Of a stretch of 47,268 nucleotides of DNA, positions 24,657 through 32,958 are shown piece by piece (position 1 is the first letter of the stretch; each line of letters starts with the position of its first letter). Origin of the DNA: Rhodanobacteraceae bacterium. Lineage in GTDB: Bacteria > Acidobacteriota > Terriglobia > Terriglobales > Acidobacteriaceae. The translations under genes were made by a program, and so were the position numbers. The DNA is taken from the NCBI GenBank assembly GCA_903970285.1, contig CAJCHN010000026.1:1-47268 (forward strand), in the 5' to 3' direction. The notes under the pieces are model-generated. The model saw nothing but the letters and a program-made list of their open reading frames with translations. It searched no databases and was not told where the DNA came from.

Positions 24657-24850
24657 TCGTGGCGACTGAATTCCGACCGGCAGAGCGCGACCTGATCGAC
24701 GACAACGTGTCCGACGTGATTGCTACGCCAGAAGGCGACAACGAGATGCTGCCGGACCAGCCGCTCGAGCCTTCAGCAGACGCCGCCGTCACCGGTCTGG
24801 AGACGCCGCGCGGCAGCGAGCCCGACTCCTACAACATCGACAAAGGCTAG
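24653..24850 (+). CDS. Possible small acidic protein overlapping scpB end
   Basis: The GTG at 24653 overlaps the scpB stop (GTGA) and opens 65 residues: acidic, no hydrophobic segment, ending SYNIDKG. The overlap suggests translational coupling, but composition resembles the acidic scpB tail and no family is recognised. It may be a genuine co-translated small protein or an extension of low-complexity sequence. Its last codons and stop lie in a 25-base tandem duplication. Confidence 0.35.
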   Translation: MIVATEFRPAERDLIDDNVSDVIATPEGDNEMLPDQPLEPSADAAVTGLETPRGSEPDSYNIDKG

Positions 24851-24880
24851 CAACGACAAGATCGACAAAGGCCAGCGACG
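24836..24880. repeat. 25-base partial tandem duplication across a stop codon
   Basis: ATCGACAAAGGC(T/C)AGC(A/G)ACG occurs at 24836 and again at 24861, a period of 25. The first copy contains the stop TAG of the small acidic ORF; in the second copy the same triplet is CAG. Confidence 0.7.
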
Positions 24881-25025
24881 CGGTGGGTAGCCCCTTCTCC
24901 CGCGGCGACGATGATTGTGCCTCGGCAGCCGGACGTTTTCCCTCCTGCATCGAGCCGGAGACTCAATTATCGCGATGAGGCCCGTCATGCATGGGGCACC
25001 CACTCTTTCAGCGGATAATAGGAAC

Positions 25026-25946
25026 ATGAAGAATGTAGAGCCGAAGCCACCCGCACCCACCGGCGAGCGGCTGCAGAAGATCCTGGCGCAGGCGGGGATT
25101 GCCAGCCGTCGCAAGGCTGAGGAGATCATCCTTGAGGGGCGGGTGCAGGTGAACGGCACAACCGTCACCGAACTGGGAACGCGTGCCGAGATGGGCCGCG
25201 ACCACATCCGGGTCGACGGCAAGTTGTTGCAGGGCAAGGAACAGCAGCGGTATTACATGCTGAACAAGCCGCGCGGCTATGTGACGACGCTGGACGACCC
25301 GCAGAAGCGTCCGACCGTGATGCAGTTGATGCAGCAGAAGCATGGTCCTCACGGCGACCAGGTGCGGCTTTATCCGGTGGGACGCCTGGACTACCTGAGC
25401 GAGGGTCTGCTGCTGATGACCAACGATGGGGCCCTGGCGAACTCCTTGTCGAAGGCCGCGGCGGGGGTGGAGAAGACCTACCTGGTGAAGGTGAGCGGGG
25501 TTCCGCCTCCGGAGGCACTGGAGCAGATTCGCCGCGGCATCATGATCGACCGGGGCCGGCTGGACGAGGTGCGCGCGGGACGCCGGGACCGCATCCTGAC
25601 GGCTCCGGCCAAGGTCGAACTGGTGCGTGGTGGCGACAATCCCTGGTTTGAAGTGACGCTCACCGAAGGCCGCAATCGCCAGTTGCGCAAGATGTTCGAG
25701 GAAATTGGCCACCATGTGGAGAAGATACGGCGCATTGGCTACGGGGCGCTGCGGCTGGATGTGCCGCCGGGGGAGTTCCGCGAACTGAAGCCCGGCGAGG
25801 TGATGGCGCTTGACCGGGCGGCCAAAGGGAAGAAGGTCGAGCCGAAGAGGAATCTGCCGGAGTTCGCGAAGCTGAAGACGCCGGTGAAGCCAAAGAGTAC
25901 CAGGCCGCGGCGCCCGGGCGGCGCCAAGCCACGGCCGGGACGCTGA
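25026..25946 (+). CDS. rluB: rRNA pseudouridine synthase, RluB/RsuA family
   Basis: Modifies a uridine in ribosomal RNA; RluB acts on 23S rRNA. The 306 residues comprise an N-terminal S4 RNA-binding domain (about 10-70, LQKILAQAGIASRRKAEEII) and the catalytic domain with the nucleophile Asp in PVGRLDYLSEGLLLMTNDG. LTEGRNRQLRKMFEEIGHHV is the conserved C-terminal motif. A basic Lys/Pro/Arg tail of about 50 residues may add rRNA contacts. The ATG at 25026 (MKNVEPK) is closest to the S4 domain; an upstream frame is open to 24915 without similarity. The distinction from RsuA or RluF is not certain from motifs alone. Confidence 0.88.
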   Translation: MKNVEPKPPAPTGERLQKILAQAGIASRRKAEEIILEGRVQVNGTTVTELGTRAEMGRDHIRVDGKLLQGKEQQRYYMLNKPRGYVTTLDDPQKRPTVMQLMQQKHGPHGDQVRLYPVGRLDYLSEGLLLMTNDGALANSLSKAAAGVEKTYLVKVSGVPPPEALEQIRRGIMIDRGRLDEVRAGRRDRILTAPAKVELVRGGDNPWFEVTLTEGRNRQLRKMFEEIGHHVEKIRRIGYGALRLDVPPGEFRELKPGEVMALDRAAKGKKVEPKRNLPEFAKLKTPVKPKSTRPRRPGGAKPRPGR

Positions 25947-25971
25947 AGCAGATCTCCCGTTGCCGGAGCTG

Positions 25972-25995
25972 AAGGTCTGCAGGACCTTTTCCTTC
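25972..25995 (+). terminator. Rho-independent terminator after rluB
   Basis: AAGGTC (25972-25977), a five-base loop TGCAG, and GACCTT (25983-25988) form a perfect six-base stem followed by TTCCTTCC. The T-run is interrupted, so efficiency may be modest. It lies 26 bases after the rluB stop. Confidence 0.5.
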
Positions 25996-26162
25996 CATCG
26001 CGCCAGTGCGGAGCGCAAAGCTCCCTGTAAACCCACGGGATAGTTACTCCAGGGGTTTGACGAGGCTGTAAGCCCGGGGCCACAATACTCCCGCTTTTCA
26101 TCTGCGGATTGAGGACATATTCATGTCCCGAGCATCCAATGGAGAGCAAAGGAGCAACACAG

Positions 26163-26639
26163 GTGGCGATCGAAAAGGCAACATTCGGGGCAGGATGTTT
26201 TTGGGGTGTGGAGGCTCGGTTCAGCGAGATCTCGGGAGTACTGGATACCGCAGTTGGGTACGAAGGCGGGTCGCTGGAACATCCGACTTACAAGGAAGTG
26301 TGCACGGACCGCACCGGCCATGCCGAGGTGGTGCAGATGACGTTCGACCCGGCGCGAGTCAGCTACGAGGCGCTGCTGGACGCCTTTTTCTCGCTGCACG
26401 ATCCCACGCAGTTGAACCGGCAAGGGCCGGATTGGGGTACCCAGTATCGCAGTGTGATCTTTACCGAGAACGAGCAGCAGGCGGCCGCCGCCCGGGCGAA
26501 GATTGCTGAATTGAGCGCATCAGGAAGCTTTCGCAACCCGATCGCGACACAGGTTGCGCCGGCGACCACGTTCTGGAAGGCCGAGGAATACCATCAGAAG
26601 TACCTGGAAAAGCGTGGCATGGTGAGCTGCCACATCTGA
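26163..26639 (+). CDS. msrA: Peptide-methionine (S)-S-oxide reductase
   Basis: Repairs oxidised methionine (S-sulfoxide) in proteins, using thioredoxin. The catalytic Cys is in GAGCFWGVEARF (residue 12 from this start). GYEGGSLEHPTYKEVCTDRT and EEYHQKYLEKR are the other family motifs. I chose the GTG at 26163 because AAAGGAG lies 9 bases upstream, giving 158 residues; in-frame ATGs at 26139 and further upstream lack such a site. It converges on the flippase gene with a 20-base gap. No msrB is nearby. Confidence 0.93.
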   Translation: MAIEKATFGAGCFWGVEARFSEISGVLDTAVGYEGGSLEHPTYKEVCTDRTGHAEVVQMTFDPARVSYEALLDAFFSLHDPTQLNRQGPDWGTQYRSVIFTENEQQAAAARAKIAELSASGSFRNPIATQVAPATTFWKAEEYHQKYLEKRGMVSCHI

Positions 26640-26659
26640 TCGTGTCTGGACGGCGGCCG

Positions 26660-28024
26660 CTAGGCGGTTTCGGCCACCTGGTGGCGGGAGCCCTTGACGA
26701 AGCCCAGGATGGAAACGTAGGCGTGCGCCACCAGCGGGCAGAAGCTGGCGGCAAACGTGAAGAATACCGCCTGGCGCACGTTGTGGACGCCGACCAGGAT
26801 GACGAAGAGCGTCTGCACACCGACCAGCAGGCTGATCTCCAGGATCGACCCACTCCAGAACAGCCACTTCCGGGCTCGGTTCATGATCCAGATGACTCCT
26901 GCGATGTAGTTAATGCAGGAGCCGCAGACCAGCCATCCGATCTCCGCCTGCAGGCCGGCGTATTTGGGGCCGAGAATCCATAGAAAGATGGCGGGCCGCA
27001 CGAAGGCAAGCAGCACGACCGGCGTAGAGGCGGCGGCCGCGCCGGCCAGCAGAAGCGCATAGCGGCGGAGCACGCGTGCCGTTGCGAGCCGGGCGAAGTA
27101 GGGTTCGACGACGATCACGTTGAAGGTCATCAGGACCGAGAAGAGGGCACCGATGCGGCCGAGCGCGGCGACTTGGGCGACGTCGACGGTGCCGCCGAAG
27201 ATGGAGATCAGGAAGAGCGAGATCTGCGACTGGAAGGCGGCGAAGATAGCTGCCGGCGCGGCAGGCATGACGTAGTCGATGATCTCGCGATCGGTGGCGG
27301 GGCTTTCCCCCGCGGGCCAGGTGAGCAGGGGGCGGGACCGGCGCTCCAGCAGAAAACCGTTGGCCGTGATGTTGAGCGCCGTGAGTCCGGCTGCGGTCCA
27401 GGAGTTAAGACCACCGACGACGCCAAGAACCAGATAAAGCCCGAGCCGGCTGGCGCCCGTAACCACCTGGGGAACGTAGTAGTCGCGCAGCCGGCCATAG
27501 AGGAAGAGCGGAGCGGAGAAATAGGACATCTTTCCGCTGGAATAAAGCGCCAGCAGCACCGAGGCCACGAGCGCGGTCTGGATGCGCCAGTTCCAGTGAT
27601 GCCGGTGCATGAGAGCGACGAAGACCAGCGTGGCGGGTGGAGCGAGGATCAGGAAGCTGCGGTCGCGCAGGTGCTTGGCGGAACGGACGTAGCGTCCGAC
27701 CAGGGCCAGGTCCTGGGTGCGTTCGCCGACCAGCGGGATGATGGTGCTGGCGAAACCCAGGTCCATCAGAATTCCGGCCACGGACTGAAAGCCGGTGGCG
27801 AGTCCGAACTGCGCGTAGGAGTCGATGGACAGCTTGCGGGCGAGCAGCAGGCCGGCGAGGATGCCGATCGCCTGCACCGCTCCCTGCCCGAGAAAGAAGT
27901 TGCCGACGATGCGCGCACTCTGGCGAGTCTTCGCCCAAAGCGCATCGTGCCAGGCCTGCTGGTCGAGACTGCCGTCGAGTTCAGTGTCGAGCGGACGCGG
28001 ATCGTCGGGAAGAACGACGGGCAT
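26660..28024 (-). CDS. Polysaccharide flippase (Wzx/MOP superfamily-like)
   Basis: Membrane protein of 454 residues with about 12 hydrophobic segments, starting after a 35-residue soluble N-terminus. NFFLGQGAVQAIGILAGLLL then ARKLSIDSYAQFGLATGFQS is the typical first helix pair of polysaccharide flippases, which move lipid-linked sugar units across the inner membrane. It is the last of three leftward genes (GT2, GT11, flippase) with small gaps, so one operon for a surface glycan is likely. No ligase or polymerase is included. Confidence 0.85.
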   Translation of the reverse strand: MPVVLPDDPRPLDTELDGSLDQQAWHDALWAKTRQSARIVGNFFLGQGAVQAIGILAGLLLARKLSIDSYAQFGLATGFQSVAGILMDLGFASTIIPLVGERTQDLALVGRYVRSAKHLRDRSFLILAPPATLVFVALMHRHHWNWRIQTALVASVLLALYSSGKMSYFSAPLFLYGRLRDYYVPQVVTGASRLGLYLVLGVVGGLNSWTAAGLTALNITANGFLLERRSRPLLTWPAGESPATDREIIDYVMPAAPAAIFAAFQSQISLFLISIFGGTVDVAQVAALGRIGALFSVLMTFNVIVVEPYFARLATARVLRRYALLLAGAAAASTPVVLLAFVRPAIFLWILGPKYAGLQAEIGWLVCGSCINYIAGVIWIMNRARKWLFWSGSILEISLLVGVQTLFVILVGVHNVRQAVFFTFAASFCPLVAHAYVSILGFVKGSRHQVAETA

Positions 28025-28059
28025 AAGGTGGCTCTGGAGGAGCTTAGATGACTTCGGGA

Positions 28060-28983
28060 CTACTGCAGGACAGGTGTGGGTGCTTCGCGCAGGCTGTCGA
28101 TCAGGATCCAGCCGGTGGGAAGAAGGTCGGGGAAGAAGCTTTCCGGGGTGCGGAGCCAGTGTTTAGGGGCCACCACGATCTTATCTGCGCGCGGGTTGAG
28201 CCAGGCTCCCCACCAGGAGAAGCTGCTGTTGGCGATGATGTGATCGCGGCAGGCGGACATGAGTCTCAGGTCTTCGTGGGCGGCGGTGTCGCCGTTATGG
28301 TCGATGAAGACAGCGGAGAGATCGGCAGGAAGATGAGCGCGCGCCCACGGGATGTCGTCCGAGAAGACGAAGAAGGTGGGGCGGTCGCGGCACTGACGCA
28401 GGATGTCGATTGCCTTCAGGTAGTGCTCGAGCGGAAGGGCGATGTTGCCCTCGGCGGCGAGGGTGTAGTCACCGCGGCGGATATGCAGCGAGACCGGATA
28501 CTCACGATCCCGGATCCGTTGCAGGACTTCGACGTTTTTGCCCGTGGCAGGCTCGCTGAAGGAGAAGTCGCGGCGGAGTTGCGGTTTTACCGCCTCCACC
28601 AGCGGCCAGGTCTGCCAGTAGCCGAAGAGATAGACGATTTCGGCACCGGCCACGGGGAGAGTGGGTTGGAATTGATAGCGCTGCTCCAGCGACTCGCGGA
28701 CGATCTGGATGCGGTGCAGTTTGCGCCAGGCGTGGGATGCGGGCCGCAGCCAGGGCTTGGTGGTGAAGACCAGGCGATCCTGCCGGTTGAGCGGCTGCAG
28801 CGGCACGGGAATGTTGAAGTGTGACAGCAGAAACGGCCGCGCATAGCCGTACGAAAAAGAGACCTGCGGCGGATCGATAGCCACCCGCATGGAGGCGCCA
28901 TACTGCTGCGCGTAGAAGATCCCGGCTGCGTACTGAAAGAGCTGGTTGCCGAGGCCACTGATCTGCCGAACGACGAGTTCCAT
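28060..28983 (-). CDS. Alpha-1,2-fucosyltransferase-like enzyme (GT11)
   Basis: Predicted transfer of L-fucose from GDP-fucose to galactose or a related sugar. The 307 residues have the GT11 motifs in order: RQISGLGNQLFQYAAGIFYA at the N-terminus, HIRRGDY (GDP-fucose binding) near 170, and IIANSSFSWWGAWL near 255. Length matches the bacterial family (about 290-310). It is six bases downstream of a GT2 gene and 35 upstream of a flippase. GT11 enzymes decorate O-antigens and exopolysaccharides; donor and acceptor here are inferred, and no GDP-fucose synthesis genes lie in the window. Confidence 0.92.
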   Translation of the reverse strand: MELVVRQISGLGNQLFQYAAGIFYAQQYGASMRVAIDPPQVSFSYGYARPFLLSHFNIPVPLQPLNRQDRLVFTTKPWLRPASHAWRKLHRIQIVRESLEQRYQFQPTLPVAGAEIVYLFGYWQTWPLVEAVKPQLRRDFSFSEPATGKNVEVLQRIRDREYPVSLHIRRGDYTLAAEGNIALPLEHYLKAIDILRQCRDRPTFFVFSDDIPWARAHLPADLSAVFIDHNGDTAAHEDLRLMSACRDHIIANSSFSWWGAWLNPRADKIVVAPKHWLRTPESFFPDLLPTGWILIDSLREAPTPVLQ

Positions 28984-28989
28984 GAAGTC

Positions 28990-29937
28990 CTAACGAGTTT
29001 GAGCCGCCTGGGCTGCCTGACGGTAGCCTAGCCGCTCGTGCAGAAGAAGAACAAGCGGGGTGAGCGGATTGGGGCAGCGGACCGCGGTTGCCGCATCGGC
29101 GATCAGGGTGAGAGCCGGCAGAATGAGGCGAGGCTCGCTGAGAATAGGAACCAGAGTACGCTTGAGCCACGAACGCGAGGGCTGCAGCTGGCGTTCGGGC
29201 CAGAGCTGCCCGAACAGATATGCGGCGGAGCCAACATGCACCATGCGCCGGCAGGCAAGGCGAAAGCTGGTGGGGTGAAGGTGGTCGGCGATGGCGTCAG
29301 GCAGGAAGTACATCTGCAGGTTGTGCTCGCGGGCGAGCCGGTAGCCAAGTTCGATGTCTTCCATGGCGGCCTTGTCAAAGGCCGGATTGAAGGGATTACG
29401 GCGCAGGTATTCGGTCTTGAATGAGAGATTGCTGGTGTAGAAGTGTTCCCAGCCCGGCGGGGTTCCGGTGGCGAGCGCGCCATAGCTGAATTGAACGCCA
29501 TCGCGATCGAGCCAGCGCATGAAGGGAGTGATCGACTGGCCGGATTCGCTCCATCGGGTGAAGCCGACCGCGACGGCCTCCAGTTCCGGATGAGCGCGGT
29601 GCAAGTCGAGATGATTGCGAATAAAGTTCGATGCAGGAAAGATGTCGTCGCCGATGAGAATGCCGACCGGCGCGGACAGATGAGCGATGGCGAGATTGCG
29701 GGCCGCCGCCGGACCGGCATTGGCCTGGTGGAAGGAATGCAGGGGAAACGGCGCGGAGCCTTGATACCGCTCCAGCACAGCGCGTGTATGGTCGGTAGAG
29801 CCGTCGTCGACGACCAGCACTTCGAAGTCGCGAAAGTCTTGCCGTTCCAGGTGCTGCAGACACTGGAGCAGATCGTTAGCGCGATTGTAAGTCGGGATCA
29901 CGACGCCAACGGCCGGCTGAGTGGGAGACAGCTGCAT
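28990..29937 (-). CDS. Glycosyltransferase family 2
   Basis: Protein of 315 residues with the GT-A fold: VGVVIPTYNRANDLLQCLQH, then VLVVDDGSTDHTRAVLE, then AGPAAARNLAIAH and the metal-binding region LIGDDIF. A later ED motif (MEDIELGYRLA) would supply the catalytic base. The C-terminus has a hydrophobic stretch near 265-300 that may sit at the membrane. It is the first gene of the leftward glycan operon and is divergent from another GT2 gene across a 91-base spacer. The donor sugar is unknown. Confidence 0.9.
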   Translation of the reverse strand: MQLSPTQPAVGVVIPTYNRANDLLQCLQHLERQDFRDFEVLVVDDGSTDHTRAVLERYQGSAPFPLHSFHQANAGPAAARNLAIAHLSAPVGILIGDDIFPASNFIRNHLDLHRAHPELEAVAVGFTRWSESGQSITPFMRWLDRDGVQFSYGALATGTPPGWEHFYTSNLSFKTEYLRRNPFNPAFDKAAMEDIELGYRLAREHNLQMYFLPDAIADHLHPTSFRLACRRMVHVGSAAYLFGQLWPERQLQPSRSWLKRTLVPILSEPRLILPALTLIADAATAVRCPNPLTPLVLLLHERLGYRQAAQAAQTR

Positions 29938-30028
29938 AACTCGCAGCGTCTATTTTACTAACGAATGAGCAACACTCGTCCGTTGCCAGGCGGATTCCGA
30001 GATCTCTCGGGAGCCAGAGGGAGAGCGT

Positions 30029-30919
30029 TTGAGGCAGGAGCAGGACGCAAGCGAGAGCGTCTGCGCGGTGGTGGTGACGTTCCACCCGGAGGCGGACGTG
30101 CTGGCCAACCTGGCGGCTGCGCGGCGGCAGGCCGGTCTGCTGGTTGTGGTGGACAACGGGTCCAGCGCCGATGAACTTGCCCCGATCCGCAGCCTGCTCG
30201 CGGACGATGCGGGAGCAGTCCTGGTGGAGCATGGCAGGAACCTCGGGATTGCGACCGCGTTGAACCGCGGGGTGCACGAAGGCATGGAGCGCGGTTTCGA
30301 GTGGATGCTCTTGTTCGATCAGGACAGCAGGGTGACCGACGGCTTTACCGAAGCCATGATGGGCGGTTTTTCGCGGAGCCGCTGGGGCGAACGGCTGGCG
30401 CTGCTGGTACCGCGCTACCTCGATAAACGGGTGGGGACGGCTCTCCAGCCGGAGCGGCGCGAGGACGGTGGGCTCGAGGTGGCCATGACCTCAGGCAGCC
30501 TGCTGCAGGCAAAGACGTTTCAAGAGCTGGGCTGGTTTGCCGATGAATTGTTTATCGATGCGGTCGACCACGAGTACAGCCTGCGTTTGCGGTCGGCGGG
30601 CTACATGGTCGATGAGTGCAGCGAAGCCGTGCTGCTGCATTCGCCGGGAGATCCCCGGGTAGTTCGTTGGCGCGGGCGGAAGCTGTACGAAGTTGCAAAC
30701 TACAGCCCGGCCCGCCGGTACTACCAGGAGCGGAACAAGATCTGGCTCTACCGGCGCTACTTCGGGAAATTTCCAGGCTACTGCGCGCGGCTGATGCTGT
30801 TCAGTGGCAAGGATCTGGTGAAGATTCTGATCTCAGAAGACAATGCGAGGAAGAAAGCCTTTTACTTTCTTCGCGGGGTAAAGGACGGGTTACTGGGCAG
30901 GATGGGCGGGTTGGAATAA
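30029..30919 (+). CDS. Glycosyltransferase family 2, rhamnosyltransferase-like
   Basis: Protein of 296 residues. CAVVVTFHPEADVLANL, LLVVVDNGSS, NLGIATALNRGVHEGMERGF and LLFDQDSRVTDGF are typical of rhamnosyltransferases of the WbbL/RgpF group. FIDAVDHEYSLRLRSAGY holds the later acidic motif. The start is a TTG at 30029 preceded by GAGGGAGAG. It is divergent from the GT2-GT11-flippase operon and probably belongs to the same surface glycan. Sugar specificity is only a family-level guess. Confidence 0.85.
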   Translation: MRQEQDASESVCAVVVTFHPEADVLANLAAARRQAGLLVVVDNGSSADELAPIRSLLADDAGAVLVEHGRNLGIATALNRGVHEGMERGFEWMLLFDQDSRVTDGFTEAMMGGFSRSRWGERLALLVPRYLDKRVGTALQPERREDGGLEVAMTSGSLLQAKTFQELGWFADELFIDAVDHEYSLRLRSAGYMVDECSEAVLLHSPGDPRVVRWRGRKLYEVANYSPARRYYQERNKIWLYRRYFGKFPGYCARLMLFSGKDLVKILISEDNARKKAFYFLRGVKDGLLGRMGGLE

Positions 30920-30922
30920 CCG

Positions 30923-30952
30923 TGGACGAACGAACAAAATCCATGCTATGCT
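30923..30952 (+). promoter_or_regulatory. Probable promoter for the helicase leader
   Basis: TGGACG (30923-30928), 18 bases, then TATGCT (30947-30952) preceded by TGC, an extended -10. It lies just after the glycosyltransferase stop. The spacing is slightly long. If used, the DEAD-box mRNA has a leader of about 350 bases. Confidence 0.4.
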
Positions 30953-31311
30953 TGAAGCACGCGTGAGCGTAGGGCACTTCAGGGGAAGACCGAAAGTTTG
31001 GTCTGGCCAGAGACTGGAGTGAGAACCCTCTCCACCGCACGATCTTTTCCGTACGTCGGCCGTTGTTCCAGGCGCCGGCTACCCTTTGAGAGCTGAAATG
31101 CTCTCGGATTCAGGAAGAGATGCGGCGCTGGTTGCTCTGGCTGGAAGGCGCTGGTCATCGGACCCGCCTCGCCGTGCAGCAGCAGCGCTTCTTGTGAAAA
31201 GCAAAAGCTTTGCTGACTCCTCAGACTATGAACGGCGCTCTGGAGAGCGCCCAAGAAAGCGCTGTGCCACTGCCCGCGGGCGTGCGTCCAGACGCAAGAA
31301 AAAGGATTAAC
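30953..31311 (+). promoter_or_regulatory. Long structured 5' leader of the DEAD-box helicase gene
   Basis: No convincing ORF fills this stretch. Four local hairpins are visible: AGACC/GGTCT (30987-31004), GAGAGC/GCTCTC (31088-31105), AGCAAA/TTTGCT (31200-31214), and GGCGCTC/GAGCGCC with a TGGA loop (31234-31251). None is followed by a T-run, so they are not simple terminators. RNA helicase genes of the cold-shock type commonly have long leaders that control their own translation; I infer such a role. A short reading frame (GTG at 30922, 14 codons) is too weak to call. Confidence 0.5.
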
Positions 31312-32859
31312 TTGAACTCTGCAATGCTTGAGAACGAAACCCAGAACCAGAATGAAACTGCAGTTCAGCCTACCCATGAGAACCACAATTCCAAGATCAT
31401 CAGCGCGATGAACACGGAGATCGATCCGAAGACGGGTCTGCCGTTGTTGAAGGACGTCCACTTCGCGGACTTCGCGGTCTCCGACAGCTTGAAATCGCGG
31501 CTCGCCGCCGCCGGCTTCAACACGCCGACGCCGGTGCAGGCGAAGGCGATTCCGCCGGCGCTCGAAGGCAATGACATCCTCGCCACGGCCTCGACAGGAA
31601 CTGGCAAGACGCTCAGCTTTTTGATTCCGATGATCGAGCGCATGGATGCGAACTCGGTGCCTTCAAGCAAGGGCAAGCGCGGGCCCATTCGCTCGCTGAT
31701 CCTGCTGCCGACGCGCGAACTCGCCATGCAGGTGCTGGAGGCGTACGCCAAGATTTCGCCGCAGGCGAAGTCGGACTCCGTGCTGGTGTGCGGTGGTCTT
31801 AGCGAGAACATACAGCTTGATCAACTGGGCCGCGGACCGCGACTGGTGGTGGCGACGCCGGGCCGGCTGGAAGACTTTCTGCGCCGGCGTCAGGTCAACC
31901 TTGGCTCGGTGGAGATGCTGGTGCTGGACGAGGTGGACCGGATGCTCGATATGGGCTTCCTGCCAGCAATCCGGCGCATCGTTGGAGCGCTGCCCAGGAC
32001 TCGCCAGACCATGTGCTATTCGGCGACACTCGACGCGAATATCACCGAAATTGTGCGCGACTACGTGCAGAAGCCGGTTCGGGTCGAGATTGGCACCACC
32101 TCCAAGCCTTCCGACCGGGTGGAACTGCGGGTCTATACGGTCATGCAGGATCAGAAGCTGGGCCTGCTGAACCAGATGCTGAAGGAAGAAGAGGGCACGT
32201 TCCTGGTCTTCTCGCGCACCAAGCATGGCGCAGATCGCATCGCGAAGAAGCTGGAGAAGCTGGGGCACGATGCCGAAGTGATCCATGGCGATCGCTCGCA
32301 GTCGCAGCGTACGGCGGCACTGAAGGGCTTCTCCACCGGCAAGCACCGCATCCTGGTGGCGACCGATGTGGCCGCGCGTGGGATCGACGTCAAGGACATC
32401 GCCCACGTTGTGAACTACGATCTGCCGAACGCGTCGGATGACTTTGTGCACCGAATTGGCCGGACCGGGCGCGCCGGGCAAAAAGGCGTGGCAACGACCT
32501 TTGTGATGCCGCAGGAGCGCTCGGACGCCCGCAAAATGGAACGCGACCTGAAGATCAAGTTCGAGTGGCGCGAGGCGGACAAGAACCTGGAGAAGGAAGA
32601 ACGGAATCGTCCGCTGGACCTGGCGACGGCGCCGGTCGACGCGCTGCTGCAGATGGAGTCGCGCGCGTGGCGCACCGGGGATACCTCGGCTGAACGGCAG
32701 GCGGGTGCGGCGGCGCCTTATCGCGGAAGTGGCAGTGGCTTCCGTTCGCGCAGCGGAAGCGGATTCTCGGGCGGCGCACGGCCTGGCGGACAGGGCGGAC
32801 GCGCCAGCAGCAATCGTCCCGGAACCAGCCGCAGTGGACCCGCACGCCGCGGCCGCTAA
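31312..32859 (+). CDS. DEAD-box RNA helicase (RhlE/CsdA-like) with DEVD motif II
   Basis: ATP-dependent RNA helicase, 515 residues. Motifs in order: Q motif (FNTPTPVQAKAIPPAL), Walker A (ASTGTGKT), Ia (PTREL), Ib (TPGR), II (LDEVDRMLDMGF), III (YSATLD), V (ATDVAARGIDVKD) and VI (HRIGRTGRAGQ). Motif II reads DEVD rather than DEAD, a mild deviation. The C-terminal 60 residues are Gly/Ser/Arg-rich and likely bind RNA. I place the start at the TTG at 31312, five bases after AAGGA; an ATG at 31324 and an upstream start at 31210 are alternatives. A long structured leader precedes it and a strong terminator follows. Confidence 0.93.
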   Translation: MNSAMLENETQNQNETAVQPTHENHNSKIISAMNTEIDPKTGLPLLKDVHFADFAVSDSLKSRLAAAGFNTPTPVQAKAIPPALEGNDILATASTGTGKTLSFLIPMIERMDANSVPSSKGKRGPIRSLILLPTRELAMQVLEAYAKISPQAKSDSVLVCGGLSENIQLDQLGRGPRLVVATPGRLEDFLRRRQVNLGSVEMLVLDEVDRMLDMGFLPAIRRIVGALPRTRQTMCYSATLDANITEIVRDYVQKPVRVEIGTTSKPSDRVELRVYTVMQDQKLGLLNQMLKEEEGTFLVFSRTKHGADRIAKKLEKLGHDAEVIHGDRSQSQRTAALKGFSTGKHRILVATDVAARGIDVKDIAHVVNYDLPNASDDFVHRIGRTGRAGQKGVATTFVMPQERSDARKMERDLKIKFEWREADKNLEKEERNRPLDLATAPVDALLQMESRAWRTGDTSAERQAGAAAPYRGSGSGFRSRSGSGFSGGARPGGQGGRASSNRPGTSRSGPARRGR

Positions 32860-32880
32860 GCCAATTGGACTACAACGAAG

Positions 32881-32912
32881 AAGCCACGCAGCAATGCGTG
32901 GCTTTTCGTTTT
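32881..32912 (+). terminator. Rho-independent terminator after the helicase gene
   Basis: Perfect 10-base arms (AAGCCACGCA at 32881-32890 and TGCGTGGCTT at 32895-32904) close a GCAA tetraloop and are followed by TTCGTTTT. This is a textbook terminator. Confidence 0.9.
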
Positions 32913-32958
32913 CTGCGGAAGAAGTCATGTTTGCGGGGCCCCACGCTGGTGGCACCCG

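Noticed and set aside
8444..25004. Shared 13-mer TGGGGCACCCACT at 8444-8456 and 24992-25004
   Set aside because: A 13-base match is expected by chance in a window this long. The flanks do not align, so I do not call it a repeat family.
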